Assembly (NCBI GenBank): GCA_041396125.1
Contig: JAWKZG010000012.1
Location: 1-64,000 of the forward strand
Source: JAWKZG01 sp041396125
GTDB taxonomy: Bacteria > Pseudomonadota > Gammaproteobacteria > Competibacterales > Competibacteraceae
Length of the DNA: 64,000 bases
Direction: 5' to 3'
The stretch's first letter is position 1. Each line of letters starts with the position of its first letter. A program made the position numbers and the translations under genes. Below the pieces are notes generated by a model. It was not told where the DNA came from. It saw only the letters and a program-made list of their open reading frames with translations, and made no database searches. Of the stretch, positions 34,984 to 45,518 are shown in pieces.

Positions 34984-36852
34984 CTACGAAGTTAACTGCC
35001 AGTAAAGCTGTGGCAGGCGGCGCGGTAACTCATTGGCGTGACGCAGCAGGGCAAAGCCGTTGCGGCCGAACAGATGCGGTAAATAGTCTTCCGCCTGGTC
35101 ATCTATCGTGACGCAGAATACCTGCAGACCGAGCCGGCGCGCCTCGATCACCGCCATGCGCGTGTCTTCCGCGCCGTAACGACCTTCGTAGCGATCCAGA
35201 TCGTTCGGCTTGCCATCGGTCAGTAACAGAAGCAAACGCCGCTCGGCGGGCTGCTCGGCCAGCAGTTTACCGGCATAGCGGATGGCCGCGCCCATGCGGG
35301 TGTAATAGCCGGGTGAGATGGCCTGGATACGGCCGCGGGTCTGATCGTTATAGGTCTCGTCGAAGGTTTTCAGGATATTGAATCGGACCTGAGTGTTGCG
35401 GCGGGAGGAAAACCCGTACAGCGCGAAAGCATCCCGGCTGGCGCTTAGCGCTTCGCTGAATAAAAACAGACTGTCACGAATCACATCAATGACCCGGCCG
35501 CGATTGTCCACCCAGGTATCGGTAGACAAAGACAGATCGGCCAGCAGCAGACAGGCCAGATCGCGCCGGTCGTGATGTACTGCGCGGTACAGACCGCTGT
35601 TTGAGTGGGCCTGGCCCCGGCGCTGATCGCAGGCGTGTTGCAACCAGGCGTCCAGATCAATTTCGCAGCCGTCCAGCTGCCGCCGACGCCAGGATTTCAG
35701 TGGGGCCAGCAGCGCAAAACGCTGTCGCAATTGCTGCGCGCTGCGGCGCAGGCGGGGCGGCAGTTCGCAGGCCGGGGCCTGACTGGCAAGCAATGGTTGC
35801 AAATGACAATAATCCGTTATCAACTGCTGTTTGCGGTAATCCCATTCCGGCAGCGGAATACCTGTGCCTACGGCCTGATCATCGTTGCTGGAGGCGGGCA
35901 AGTCCAGATCGAAACGAACCTGGGCGGCCTGACTGTCGCCACTGCGGGCAATACTCAGCACCTCCAGATCATCGGCAACACGGGTCGAGTCAGGGTCGTC
36001 GCTGTCATCGCTGGTGCGATCCACCGCGACATATTCGGTCCAGCTGAACAGACTTTCCAGCCGGAAGGCCAGCAAGCCGTCCTGCCCGTCTGGATCATCC
36101 ACCCGCTCGGCCCGGCGGCGTTTGCGGCGACCTTTGTTCTGCTTGGAACCGTTCGCATCACCGGCAGTCGGTTCCTGTGTTGGACGGCGGCGTCGATCAA
36201 CAGCGCTTGGCGGGGCTGGATGCAGCCATAAATACACCGGCTGTGGTGGCCGTCGGCTGGGCGGTAAGACGGCTACGCTGCCCGGTATTTCCAGTGCCTG
36301 GCGGAGCGCCTGCTCGACCGCCGCTTCGGCGGCAGGCAATCGGTCCGGTTCGATACGCTGTTGCAGCAGTGCGGCCAGCAATTTCTGGTACCGCGGCTGC
36401 AGGCCAGGAAAGCGGGCCAGCGCGGCGGCACACCAGCGCTGATTATCGCTGAACCAGTCGCTGCCCAAGTTATTGGCCGCATTATTGTTCACGTCGTCGG
36501 CCACGTCGTCGGCAACGGCGGCCAGTGCGGCCAGCCAGACATACAGATCGCGGTTCAGTGCCGGGCTGGCAAACAGGGCGAGTGTATCCGGCAGACGCAG
36601 AGACTCGCCATCGCGCCAGGCCAGTTCGACCTGCCGACCGCTGCCGGCCAGACGCTGCAGCCAGGAGCGCCGGGCTTTGTGGGCGGTGGCCGTGGTATTG
36701 TCTACGCGCAGCGCCGGATCGCCGCCCAGGGCGCGAAACAGCACAGCAATCTGGTTGCGTACCTGAACCAGCTGGACGGCCGCCTGCGGGTATTGCCGGC
36801 TGGCGGCGCGAGTGATCAGTTTGTGCCAGTATTGGCCGACGTGTTCTTCCAT
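34984..36852 (-). CDS. norD: von Willebrand factor A protein NorD
   Basis: A 622-residue cytoplasmic protein. The C-terminal vWA domain (about 425-620) keeps the metal site in LLADLSLSTD (DxSxS) with LLLLTDGKPND and the ending YLPHLFGRNGFALL that marks NorD. A Pro- and Arg-rich low-complexity segment lies near 210-255. NorD works with the AAA ATPase NorQ to insert iron into nitric oxide reductase. Its start overlaps the polyferredoxin gene by 37 bases. No norC, norB or norQ is in the window, which is unusual; the related CbbO (rubisco activase) is an alternative but fits less well. Confidence 0.85.
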   Translation of the reverse strand: MEEHVGQYWHKLITRAASRQYPQAAVQLVQVRNQIAVLFRALGGDPALRVDNTTATAHKARRSWLQRLAGSGRQVELAWRDGESLRLPDTLALFASPALNRDLYVWLAALAAVADDVADDVNNNAANNLGSDWFSDNQRWCAAALARFPGLQPRYQKLLAALLQQRIEPDRLPAAEAAVEQALRQALEIPGSVAVLPPSRRPPQPVYLWLHPAPPSAVDRRRRPTQEPTAGDANGSKQNKGRRKRRRAERVDDPDGQDGLLAFRLESLFSWTEYVAVDRTSDDSDDPDSTRVADDLEVLSIARSGDSQAAQVRFDLDLPASSNDDQAVGTGIPLPEWDYRKQQLITDYCHLQPLLASQAPACELPPRLRRSAQQLRQRFALLAPLKSWRRRQLDGCEIDLDAWLQHACDQRRGQAHSNSGLYRAVHHDRRDLACLLLADLSLSTDTWVDNRGRVIDVIRDSLFLFSEALSASRDAFALYGFSSRRNTQVRFNILKTFDETYNDQTRGRIQAISPGYYTRMGAAIRYAGKLLAEQPAERRLLLLLTDGKPNDLDRYEGRYGAEDTRMAVIEARRLGLQVFCVTIDDQAEDYLPHLFGRNGFALLRHANELPRRLPQLYWQLTS

Positions 36853-37826
36853 AGCGACTCGTTGCAGGATTTTTGCGGGCGTTGAATTTTCGGATGTTTA
36901 AGAGAACGCGGCGGCTTCGCTTCGCGGTCGGAGACCTCCAGTGCGGCCAGCCCCTGCACCCAGTGCAATAAGGGGCCATCAGGATTATCGCGCTGGACCT
37001 GTTCGCAAGCACTGATACACACAGTGCATTGCGTGCAGGTAAACATTTTGCGCTTGATCGAACGCGGTTTCAGCCGCATCGGACAGGCATTATCGCAGGC
37101 TGCGTTACAATCCAGGCAGGCGCGGGCACGGTTGCGATCATAGGCCACTACCAGGGCGGTTTTATTGCCCATCCAGGCGATGCTCTGGAATAAGCCCGCT
37201 GCGCAGACATAACGGCAAAACAAATGCCGGGCGAAGGTAAATTCAAGCGTAAACGCAAGCGTTGCCACGCCCAGAAACAAGGCCTGATTGCGCGGCAGAT
37301 CGAAATTCAGCAGATTGCTGTAAACCTGCGCCGGTGGCAGCAGATAGGTTAACAGTGTAACGGCCCAGAGGGCAGCGAAACTGATCACCGCCAACCCCAG
37401 CAGCGGCCAGTAGCGGCGATCAGGTTGTCGCAACCGGCCATCCGGCTGGCGTGCCGGTAATGGACGTTTTTCCCACAGCGAGGGTTTGCCGCAAGCGCGC
37501 TGCATAAGCTGGTTAATGGTCTCGACGACCGAATAATGCGGACAGAGCCAGCCGCAATATAAACGACCATAGCGCCAGGCGATCCACAAGCCGCCACCGA
37601 CCAGCAGCAGAATCGGTAAAAAGCCTCGCCAGAGTATGTTCCAGGCGGCCATCAGCGGTCCGATTTCCGCCCGTTGCAAGGCGTCCAGTCCCAGCGTCCA
37701 GTTGTGGCCCAGCAGAATAAAATGACCCAGAGTCAGATCCAGTCGGAAGATATCCAGTGGCGGCGCGAGCACAAACAGTGCAAAAAAACCGCTACGGGTC
37801 AGCCAGCGCCGGTGATGTCGTTGCAT
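36816..37826 (-). CDS. NapH/CcoG-like membrane polyferredoxin
   Basis: A 336-residue membrane protein with about five helices and 4Fe-4S motifs: a membrane-proximal CGWLCPH near 93, CRYVCAAG near 205, and two cluster motifs, CLDCNAACDNACP near 238 and CTQCTVCISACEQ near 264. This is the NapH/NosR-C-terminal/CcoG pattern of quinol-to-periplasm electron transfer or metal-centre maturation. The gene starts 72 bases downstream of a perfect FNR-type site and overlaps norD, so it is probably induced at low oxygen or by NO and serves nitric oxide reduction. The exact partner cannot be told. Confidence 0.82.
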   Translation of the reverse strand: MQRHHRRWLTRSGFFALFVLAPPLDIFRLDLTLGHFILLGHNWTLGLDALQRAEIGPLMAAWNILWRGFLPILLLVGGGLWIAWRYGRLYCGWLCPHYSVVETINQLMQRACGKPSLWEKRPLPARQPDGRLRQPDRRYWPLLGLAVISFAALWAVTLLTYLLPPAQVYSNLLNFDLPRNQALFLGVATLAFTLEFTFARHLFCRYVCAAGLFQSIAWMGNKTALVVAYDRNRARACLDCNAACDNACPMRLKPRSIKRKMFTCTQCTVCISACEQVQRDNPDGPLLHWVQGLAALEVSDREAKPPRSLKHPKIQRPQKSCNESLWKNTSANTGTN

Positions 37827-37898
37827 GGTTAATCCTACAGGTTTACAAGACGTTGCTGTAACAGCATTTTATTAACGCAAATAGGCGCAGGGCTGGCC

Positions 37899-37912
37899 TT
37901 GATATGGATCAA
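37899..37912. promoter_or_regulatory. FNR/ANR/DNR-type binding site
   Basis: TTGATATGGATCAA is a perfect match to TTGAT-N4-ATCAA. It lies in the 152-base gap between the divergent polyferredoxin-norD operon and the tmpB-like gene. For the minus-strand operon a weak -10 (TTAATA) sits about 30 bases downstream, and for the plus strand TATACT at 37941, so either side or both could be controlled by oxygen or NO. Confidence 0.75.
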
Positions 37913-37978
37913 CCCATGGATCAACTATAAGGCCGGGGGCTATACTACTAATGGTTTAAACCGCGCGGAAGACCTGCC

Positions 37979-38539
37979 ATGAACACCCCTGACCCAGAGC
38001 TTATTATCAACCAGATTGTCGATTTGTATGACCGTTTCGGTGCAGCGACTTATGGCGAGCATATCAACCAGATCGAACACGCGGTGCAATGCGCCCGACT
38101 GGCACAGCAGGCCGATGCCGATGCGGAGTTGATCAGCGCCGCCTTGCTGCACGATATTGGTCATCTGCTGGATGCGGTAGACGGCGAACACGGTAATTTC
38201 AAACATGATAGTTTCGGGGCTAAATTTCTGGCGCGTGATTTCGGTCCGGCGGTGAGTGAACCGGTTCGTCTGCACGCGCAGGCCAAGCGCTATTTGTGTC
38301 GTGTGGAAGCGGATTATTACGACTGTTTGTCGCCGGCGTCGAAATTCTCGCTGGAAAAACAGGGCGGCCTGATGACCCCTGAGGAAGTCCGTGCGTTCGA
38401 GCAGCAGCCGCACTTCGCCGCTGCTGTAGCGTTGCGTCGCTGGGACGATCAGGGTAAAGACGAACAGCTCAGTTCCGGCAGTGTAGCGGCTTTTGCACCG
38501 GCATTGCGGGCCGCTCTGGCGGCGGCACGCCGGGCATGA
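37979..38539 (+). CDS. HD-domain mixed-valence di-iron oxygenase, TmpB/PhnZ-like
   Basis: A 186-residue HD-domain protein of the PhnZ/TmpB oxygenase group. It shows the Tyr/Glu loop and first ligand in TYGEHINQIEHAVQCA (Tyr25, Glu27, His34), the HD pair His58-Asp59 with His62 in LLHDIGHLL, His76, His99 in LHAQAKRYLC and Asp157 in RRWDDQGKD, at spacing close to PhnZ. Members cleave the C-P bond of alpha-hydroxy phosphonates with O2. The next gene, overlapping by four bases, is a TmpA-like hydroxylase, which points to TmpB (hydroxy-trimethylaminoethyl-phosphonate to glycine betaine and phosphate). Substrate choice is inferred. Confidence 0.75.
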   Translation: MNTPDPELIINQIVDLYDRFGAATYGEHINQIEHAVQCARLAQQADADAELISAALLHDIGHLLDAVDGEHGNFKHDSFGAKFLARDFGPAVSEPVRLHAQAKRYLCRVEADYYDCLSPASKFSLEKQGGLMTPEEVRAFEQQPHFAAAVALRRWDDQGKDEQLSSGSVAAFAPALRAALAAARRA

Positions 38540-39719
38540 CAGTGATGTCGCTACCGTTGCTGCAAACTGCCCGCATTGACAGCAGCAGACAAATCCTTCA
38601 GCTCGACTGGTCGGATCAGACCAGCGTGCGGCTGCATGCGCTCTGGTTGCGCGATAACTGTCAAGGCGACTGTTGCCGCCATCCCGGTAATGGGCAGCGC
38701 CTGCATACGGTGCTGGATTTACCGGCAGCGGTCGAGCTTGCTGCGATTGATCTGACTGTGCCCGATACTCTGAGCGTACAGTTCGGGCCGGATGGACATA
38801 ACAGTTGTTTCAGTACCGACTGGCTGTATACACAAAGCTGCGACAGCATCCCGGCCCGTGAATCCGGCTGGCTGGCAGATTCAATTCAGGTCTGGGACAG
38901 CCGTTTACAGCTCGCGCGTGCGTCTTATCCCGTTATTCGGCAGGACAACACAGCGCTGGCCGACTGGCTGACGGCGATTGTCCGTGACGGTGTCGCGGTG
39001 TTAACAGGTTGTCCACTGGGAAAGCGGTACGGTGGCGCAGGTCGCCAACCTGTTCGGAGCGTATCCGGGAAACCAGTGGCCGCTGGTTGATGTGCGATCC
39101 GAGCTTAATCGGTCAGCCTGGCGTATACCGGCCTGGGTTTGCAGGTACATACCGATCAATCCCTACCGCGACCCGACGCCGGGATTACAACTGTTGCATT
39201 GTCTGGCCAATGACGCCGAGGGTGGTGATTCGGTGGTGGTTGATGGTTTCGGGCCGCGCAGCAATTGCAATCTGAAAACGCAGCGGACTTCGCGCTGTTA
39301 AGCCGGTATCCGATTGCCTTCGGTATCGATGCAGGCAAGGACTGGCTGCGCGCCGAAACGCCGATGATCGAACTCGGTGCCAACGGCGAGCTGCGCGCGG
39401 TACATTTCAATAATCGTTCCATCGCGCCGTTATCACTGCCCTGCGGAAGTTCATGCCGGATTATTACGCTGCTTACCGCCGCTTCGCAGAAGATTCTGGC
39501 CCGTCCCCGGGCAGGCGTATGCTTCAAGCTGGTGCGGAGAGTTATTTATTGTGGACAATCGCCGTGTGCTGCACGGGCGGACTGCATTCGGGTACTGGTA
39601 GTCGTCATCTGCAGGGTTGTTACACCGATCACGACGGACTGGCCAGCACCTTGCGGATGTTACCCGGACAAGCAGCCGCTGAAGCGGTGGGCAACCAGTT
39701 GCCCACCTTGCCATTCTAA
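38536..39719 (+). pseudogene. Broken Fe(II)/2-oxoglutarate dioxygenase, TmpA/gamma-butyrobetaine hydroxylase-like
   Basis: One gene of about 390 codons spread over several frames. The N-terminal zinc-binding region is intact (LHALWLRDNCQGDCCRHP, GNGQRLHTV). After about 39015 an extra G shifts the frame; later pieces read VAQVANLFGAYPGNQWPL, GLGLQVHTD (iron-binding His-x-Asp), NPYRDPTPGLQLLHCLAND, LFIVDNRRVLHGRTAFGYW and CYTDHDGLASTLRMLPGQ. At least five indels are needed. It resembles gamma-butyrobetaine hydroxylase and TmpA, which hydroxylates 2-trimethylaminoethylphosphonate. The overlap with the TmpB-like gene favours TmpA; a gamma-butyrobetaine role would also suit this window. Confidence 0.8.
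39686..39707. terminator. Palindrome at the 3' end of adhesin copy 1
   Basis: GGTGGGCAAC-CA-GTTGCCCACC, a perfect 10-base stem. It lies 19 bases past the adhesin stop (minus strand) and inside the last codons of the tmpA-like pseudogene. The same palindrome follows copy 2. No strong T run, so the terminator role is uncertain. Confidence 0.45.
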
Positions 39720-39725
39720 AGCTGA

Positions 39726-42700
39726 CTAAGTATTTCCCCGTCGTCGCCCGAACCGCAGCACTGCCAGTCCCAGCACCGATCAACAGCCCCAGTCCCCGGG
39801 TACTGAGGGTGGGGATGTCGACGAGGTATGGCGGAAGGCAACGCGCTGATCGCCAGGCCGCCGGATCGCGGATCCGGCGGGCCGGAGGCGGCTTCGTTAT
39901 CCTTCGCTCGCCATCGTTGAGTCTGAAACTGACGGTTGGCACCGGAGTGTTGTGGTCAACGCTCACGTCGAACTGGTGTAAAACGTCTCGGTGGCCGGAT
40001 CGTCCGGGGTGGTCGGGCCGTATTTGCGATAGAGCCGACTCGGCAGTTCGTCCAGGCCGTAGTAGAGACACCGTGACCGTCGCACTGGCACAGGGAGTTC
40101 AAAGCCCAACAAACCGAGCAGGTAATCCAGCCGCGGATCGAACCCAGCGCTCCTGTTTGATACTGATCTGCTCAATCGGTGCACAGGCTTCCTCGACCGT
40201 CAAGTCAGATAATCACCGGTGAGCGGGTTGGGCAGAGAGGCGACGTGGCCCTGGAGAAAATCGAAGAGACCATCGGAAATTGCCATCGCCGCCATTAGGC
40301 GCATTGATCTCGTCGCTGTTACTGATGCCATCGCCGTCGTCATCGCTGGTCGGTGAGGTTGATAGCCGATCGGCGTGGCGCTGGTGGTTGCTGAAAAAAC
40401 GACGGTAACGTCCTGCGTATCGTTGGCCGTGGTCAAGGTGTAATTCGCGGGTATTGAGTGCTGTTGATTACCACCAGGTTAACCGTGCGGGGGCGACTTG
40501 GGTGGTGGCATCGCCGCTTGGGTCGGTCACCATCGTCTGCTCATTACCAGCAACATCCGTCACCAACACCTCCACATCCGGCAGATCCGGTTCGATGCCG
40601 AGTCTGGCTGCCCTCCCCGTCAACATCAATGAAGAGATGCACCTGCACGGTACCGGACAGGCCAATCCTGACCGGGCTGGAATCGTCATCAAAGTCGATG
40701 AATTTCCCCGCCAACGCCGCTTCGGTGCCGGCAGCGACCTGGGCCGCGCCGGTGACGCCATCGAACACTGCTTGTGTGGCGTCGATAATGGTGGGACTTC
40801 GGTAGGAACTCGGCGCCGTTGGCCAGTTCGATGTAGTTACCGGACAGGGTATCGAAGGCGGTGTCGTTCAACGTATCGTAACAATGTCGATAGCCGCGCC
40901 CGCATCGAACGCAGGCCGTTGACGCTGTTATCGATGACATTGCCCAGCCCGATGCTGATCTCGATCCCGTTGCCGGTGCTGCCATCGTTGACTATCACGC
41001 CCGTCGTCAGGTCAGTGAACCTGCTGCCGAGGTTATCGGCGTCCGCATCGCCGACCAGCACCTACGGTCAGTGCGCCGCCGCTCCCGTCTACCAGCACAC
41101 CGGTCGCATCGGCTGGACTGCCATCACCAGTGAACTGAAAACCATCGATGGTGACGTCGCTGGCGGTGACCGTCATGCCGGCGCTGCTGTCAGCCACGGT
41201 CACCGTCGTGGTGGCGGAAAAGCCGTCGCCGAGCAGGGTCAAGGCCTTGTTCACAGCCACGTTGCCGGCGAAAGTGCCATCGCCAACATTCACCGTCGCG
41301 CCTGCGGCACTTCGTCAACCGCATCCTGTAACTCGGCACCGCCGGCGAGCCGATGACATTGACCATCGTCGCCGTTCCCGTGATCCCATCTGCAATAGCG
41401 CTCAGATTGCCGTCGAGATTGACCGGTTGTTGCATTGAACGCAGGAGAGCGTACCGGCAGGTGAAGTGTTGACGGTCACGCTGTTTCCGACCGTGATCGT
41501 TGGTCGTGAAGTCCGCATTGCCACTGCTGGTATCGACCATGAAGGTCAGCTCACCGCTGCCAATGATTTCAGAATTGCCGTGGTCGTCCCCGTATTCGAC
41601 GAAGTGGCGAGCCCGTCGAGCGCGGTGATGGTCAGGTCCTGATTGAGTTCGACAGATTGACTACGCCGCCGGTGTTGGCAAAGGCCAGATTGGTGACAGC
41701 CAGCCCAATGCGGTTAGCGGCGGTGCCGAAGCCGCCGCCGGTGCGGAAGGCAAGATTGTCGACCGTGATGTCGGTCCCTGCATGTCCGTCCAGCACGGCG
41801 GCGCCGGTTTCCATATCCAGGGTGGCGACCTTGATGGGATCGAGGACGATCGCGTCGCTGATCGTGATGTCGCCCGAGCCGCCGCCGTTTAGGTGGCCGA
41901 TCTGTAAGCACGCCGGCGGTGGTGACGGTGTCGAGCTCTGCGTCGGTCAGGCCCAGCGTGTTGACGCCGTCGGTACCGCCAGGTTGATGGGGATGGTCGA
42001 GGTGGCGCTCGGGTCGTCCTTCAGGACGATACGACTGCCGTTGAAGCGCGGTGATCGAGTTGCCGCCGGCAACGCTGCCGAGGTCCATGTTGTTGGCGAT
42101 GATCTCGATCTGGCCGTTGCCGGCCTCCATCGTGATCGCGGCACGGTTGGTGAAAGGCTGTCGCCCGCCTCCGTTGCCCTGCTGCGCGACCAGGAAGATT
42201 CCGCCATGCTCCGCCGTGATCGGGCTGCCGGCGGCGACGGTCCAGGTCGCCGCGTTGTTGGTCTCGATCGCGATGGACTTCTGCCTGGATGCGGTGCGGA
42301 GCCCTGATTCACCACGCCGGCGAGGCCGTCGACGGTGTCGATGGTCAGATCGCCGCCGGCGGATGTCTCGATCACGTCGATGGCGTTGTCGGTCGTGTTC
42401 AAGAGCGGCCAACGTCCCGACTGCCGTATCGAGAGTCGCATTGTCGGCGATGCCGTTAACCGCGCAGGCCGGCCAGACTGGCAAACCTCCATCCGCGCCG
42501 TTTGCCGTTGGTGTCGAGGATCGCGTCGCCGGTGATCAGCGACAGCGTGTCGGTCAACGCCGGGCTGATGGTGGCGTTGAACGTGATGCTGCCGGCGTCG
42601 GTGCTGCCGATGCGCAGGATGCCGGCAGTGATCCGGTCGAGCTCGGCGTCGGTCAGGCTCAGGCTGCCCGCGGCCGTACCGTTCCCAGGCTGATGAGTTC

Positions 42701-45518
42701 GCTGGCTGTCCGCCGGCCGCAAGGCGACGATCCCCGGTGCCGGCGTTGATCGCCGCGGCAATCGCCATGACATCGGCGTCGAACGTCACATTGCCGTTGT
42801 CTGTCGCGATCGCGGCATTGACGAAGATCTCGCCATCGGAACCGACGCTGAGGCTGGCGAGCGGATCGGTGCCGCCCACTGCTGTTGAACATCACATTGT
42901 CGCCGGCGTCACTGACGGCGCGAAGGCACCGTCGACCGTGCTGTTGAAGGTGACCGCGCCGGCGTCGGTGATGACATTGTCCACGGTCAGCGTGACCGGA
43001 TCTGCATTGAAGATCAGCGTATTGCCCGACAGGGTGATCGCCCCGCCGCTCAGCTGCGTCGATCCGAGGGCGTATCCGTGGTGATGCTGGCCAGCGGCGT
43101 CGTTGCGCCGACCAGGGTGAAGAAGTTGGTGGCGCCGCCGGTGTTGACCGTCGGTGCGGAATGCACCGTCCGGCTGCCTCCCCGGCGGCGGAACCGAGGA
43201 GTAGGCGCCCGTGAACGGATGTCGGTGTCGCCCGTCGACGTCAGCACGGTGTCGCGGGCGACATCCTTGAACCAGGTATGCCGACCGGAGGGGTTGTAAC
43301 AGCACCCCGTTCCAGGAAGACGCCGTCGACGCCACGAACCTGGATTGCCTGCAACGGCGTGGTCGCGCCGATGGCACCGTTGAACGTCGCGGTTCCGAAG
43401 AGATTGGTGACGAACTGATGCGCGCCGTCCTGGTGCTGTCGAACCTCACCGAACCGGAGTCGACATTGCCGTTGCTATTGGTCGGGTCGTTCATGATGAA
43501 GTTCGGACAGCGTCGCGGGTCCGGAAGATGGCGCTGCCCGTCGTGCGCAAGGACGGGCTGCCGGATGTGGTGCCGGCGTGGGCCAGCTCCAGCGTGCCGG
43601 GCACGCATCTGTCTCAGGACGCCAGCGGCGTGGTCGCCGCCCGACGCCCGCCTCGACGGGTCGCGCCGGCTGTGTTACCGCCAGCGCCTGCGCGCGTCGA
43701 TGGTCGAGCCGAAGGTGATGGCGCCGCCGCCGGTGCTGGTCGGCGCCGTGTCGCCGGTCAGCGTGACCGCGCTGTTGTAGGTCTGGGGGCCCGCGGTCGT
43801 GATTGGCGCAGCGATATTGATGCCGGTGCCCGCCGTGACCGTCAGTCCGACGCCGGCTGCGGTAATCGATACAGCCTCCTCGAAGGTGATGGTGTCCAGT
43901 CGCTGATTGAAACATTGGCGTTGGCATTGTTGATCGTGACCGGATCGACGACGAGGTTGCTGGTCGTATCGCTGGCGTCGGCGATCTCGGCCAGCGTCGC
44001 GGTGCCGCCGCTGCGGATGATCACCGTGGCTGGATCCAGCAGCCAATCGCCCACTGCGCCATTTGGCGCCAGGGCATCGACGCTGGCAGTGTCCACGAAC
44101 GCCCAGGTGGCTCGCGCCGGAGTTTCGACAGCCGCCGTCGCCGCCATTGGCGCCGCCCGCGAGCTGATGGTACCGGCAAAAGTAGTGGTCTCATCCGCCC
44201 AGACGATAATCGTACCGCCAGCACCGCTGTCAGTAGCATCAGCTGTCACTATGGCGCCGGCTCAATAGAGGTGGTATTGCTGGTCGGTACGTAGCCGCCG
44301 GTGTCAGCGCTGGACTTGACGATAAGAGTGGTGACGATGTCGTTGCAGGCGTACTGGATCGCGGCATCGGCTGCGTGGCACACCCTGTCGCGCCCCGCCG
44401 ATGAGTGCTATGCCGCCACCGGCTGGGCCGGAGACATTAACGTTTGCAGCGGCGCAGGCGCGATCTGATCACCCAGGACGCCTGCACCGTGCCGCCGCTG
44501 CTGCCAGTCTTTGCCGCTGCGGCATCGAGCGTGCCTGTGACCTGCACCTCACCCGCGTTCTCGCCCGCGATCCAGTGCGATCTGGCCATTGCCGTTCTGA
44601 GTCGAGCGGGCTGGATCCCCGCCGGCCATGTTGATCGCGTTCGGCGAGCTTGATGGAATTACCTTCTGCCGAGGTCTACCGCCAGGATCGCGTACCTGCC
44701 TCGGTGGTGATATGGCCGTATTGCTAACCGTGCGGTGAGCGCGCTGCCATCCGGGCCGGAGCGGTTGTGCGGTGGTGGGTACCGTGGCGGCAATCTGCGA
44801 GGCGGTGTCCGTGTCACCATGGATCGCATGAACGGGGCCAGGAGGGCCAGGAGCGCCATCCCTGCGGGTCGATACGCCCGCTGTTGTCGACGCCGGTGCA
44901 ATCAGTGCCGCCAGTCCGTGCGTTGCTACGGTAATCGTACCGGCATTGCTGATTACGGCTGTGGGATTTGCGGGCGGTTCAATTCCAGGTGCTGAACATT
45001 GACAAAACAACAACCGGAATGGCTGTCAGTGAGGTGAGCAGCAGGATTGCGCTGTAACGACAGATGCTGGCCCAGTGCAGGCCGTTGGCTGCTGAGATAA
45101 GCACCTGGCCGTTCGCGGACAGAATTGCCGTCAATCATCTTGACCCGCCGTCACCCGAGCCGTGAGCGACAACACCCGGCCGAGCGGTGGCGTCCGGTTC
45201 CGGGCTGGTCAGTGTGACGGACTCGTCGGTACTGATATCGAGAATGTTCCCACTCAATATGCAGATGTGCGGTGTGCTGGGTGATAGTGACTGTTGCGCT
45301 CGCTGTGCGATCTCGGCCTGTCCGTCCACAACTTGGCCGCCTGTGGGCGCCCAGGCTGACGGCGCTAACCCCGGTGATGACCGTCAGCAGCAGCTAGCAG
45401 GTAAAACAGAATCTGGCGTTTGTGGCGGTCGGTTGGTGTGGATTCAGGTGACGAGTGGCTGTCTCCCTTGCCTAGGTATGTTGTTAGGATGACAGTGGGC
45501 AGGCGCAAAAAAAGTCAT
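39726..45518 (-). pseudogene. Filamentous-haemagglutinin-like IPTL-CTERM surface protein, decayed copy 1
   Basis: Minus-strand gene of about 5.8 kb, broken by many small indels so that no frame exceeds about 310 codons. The order of parts matches copy 2: start at ATG 45518, TPS-type haemagglutinin N-terminus (STDESVTLTSPEPDA, VISNAGTITVATHGLAALI), Gly/Thr/Ala-rich beta-helix repeats (TDAELDRITAGILRIGSTD, DTLSLITGDAILD), a TFAGNVAV-type beta-helix block, a DIDGDGSQT-like SdrD_B segment and a C-terminal sorting region. Here the IPTL motif reads IPTLSTRG, losing the invariant Trp, and the Arg-rich tail FGRRRGNT is out of frame. It would have been a large surface or secreted fibre; it is very probably not functional. 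Confidence 0.75.

Noticed and set aside
34984..36852. CbbO (rubisco activation) instead of NorD
   Set aside because: No rubisco or cbbQ genes nearby, and an FNR-type site and polyferredoxin partner fit nitric oxide metabolism better.
40454..45492. Many plus-strand frames of 60-300 codons opposite the adhesin copies
   Set aside because: The minus strand carries recognisable haemagglutinin and IPTL-CTERM sequence; the plus-strand peptides are low-complexity Arg/Ala/Val shadows.
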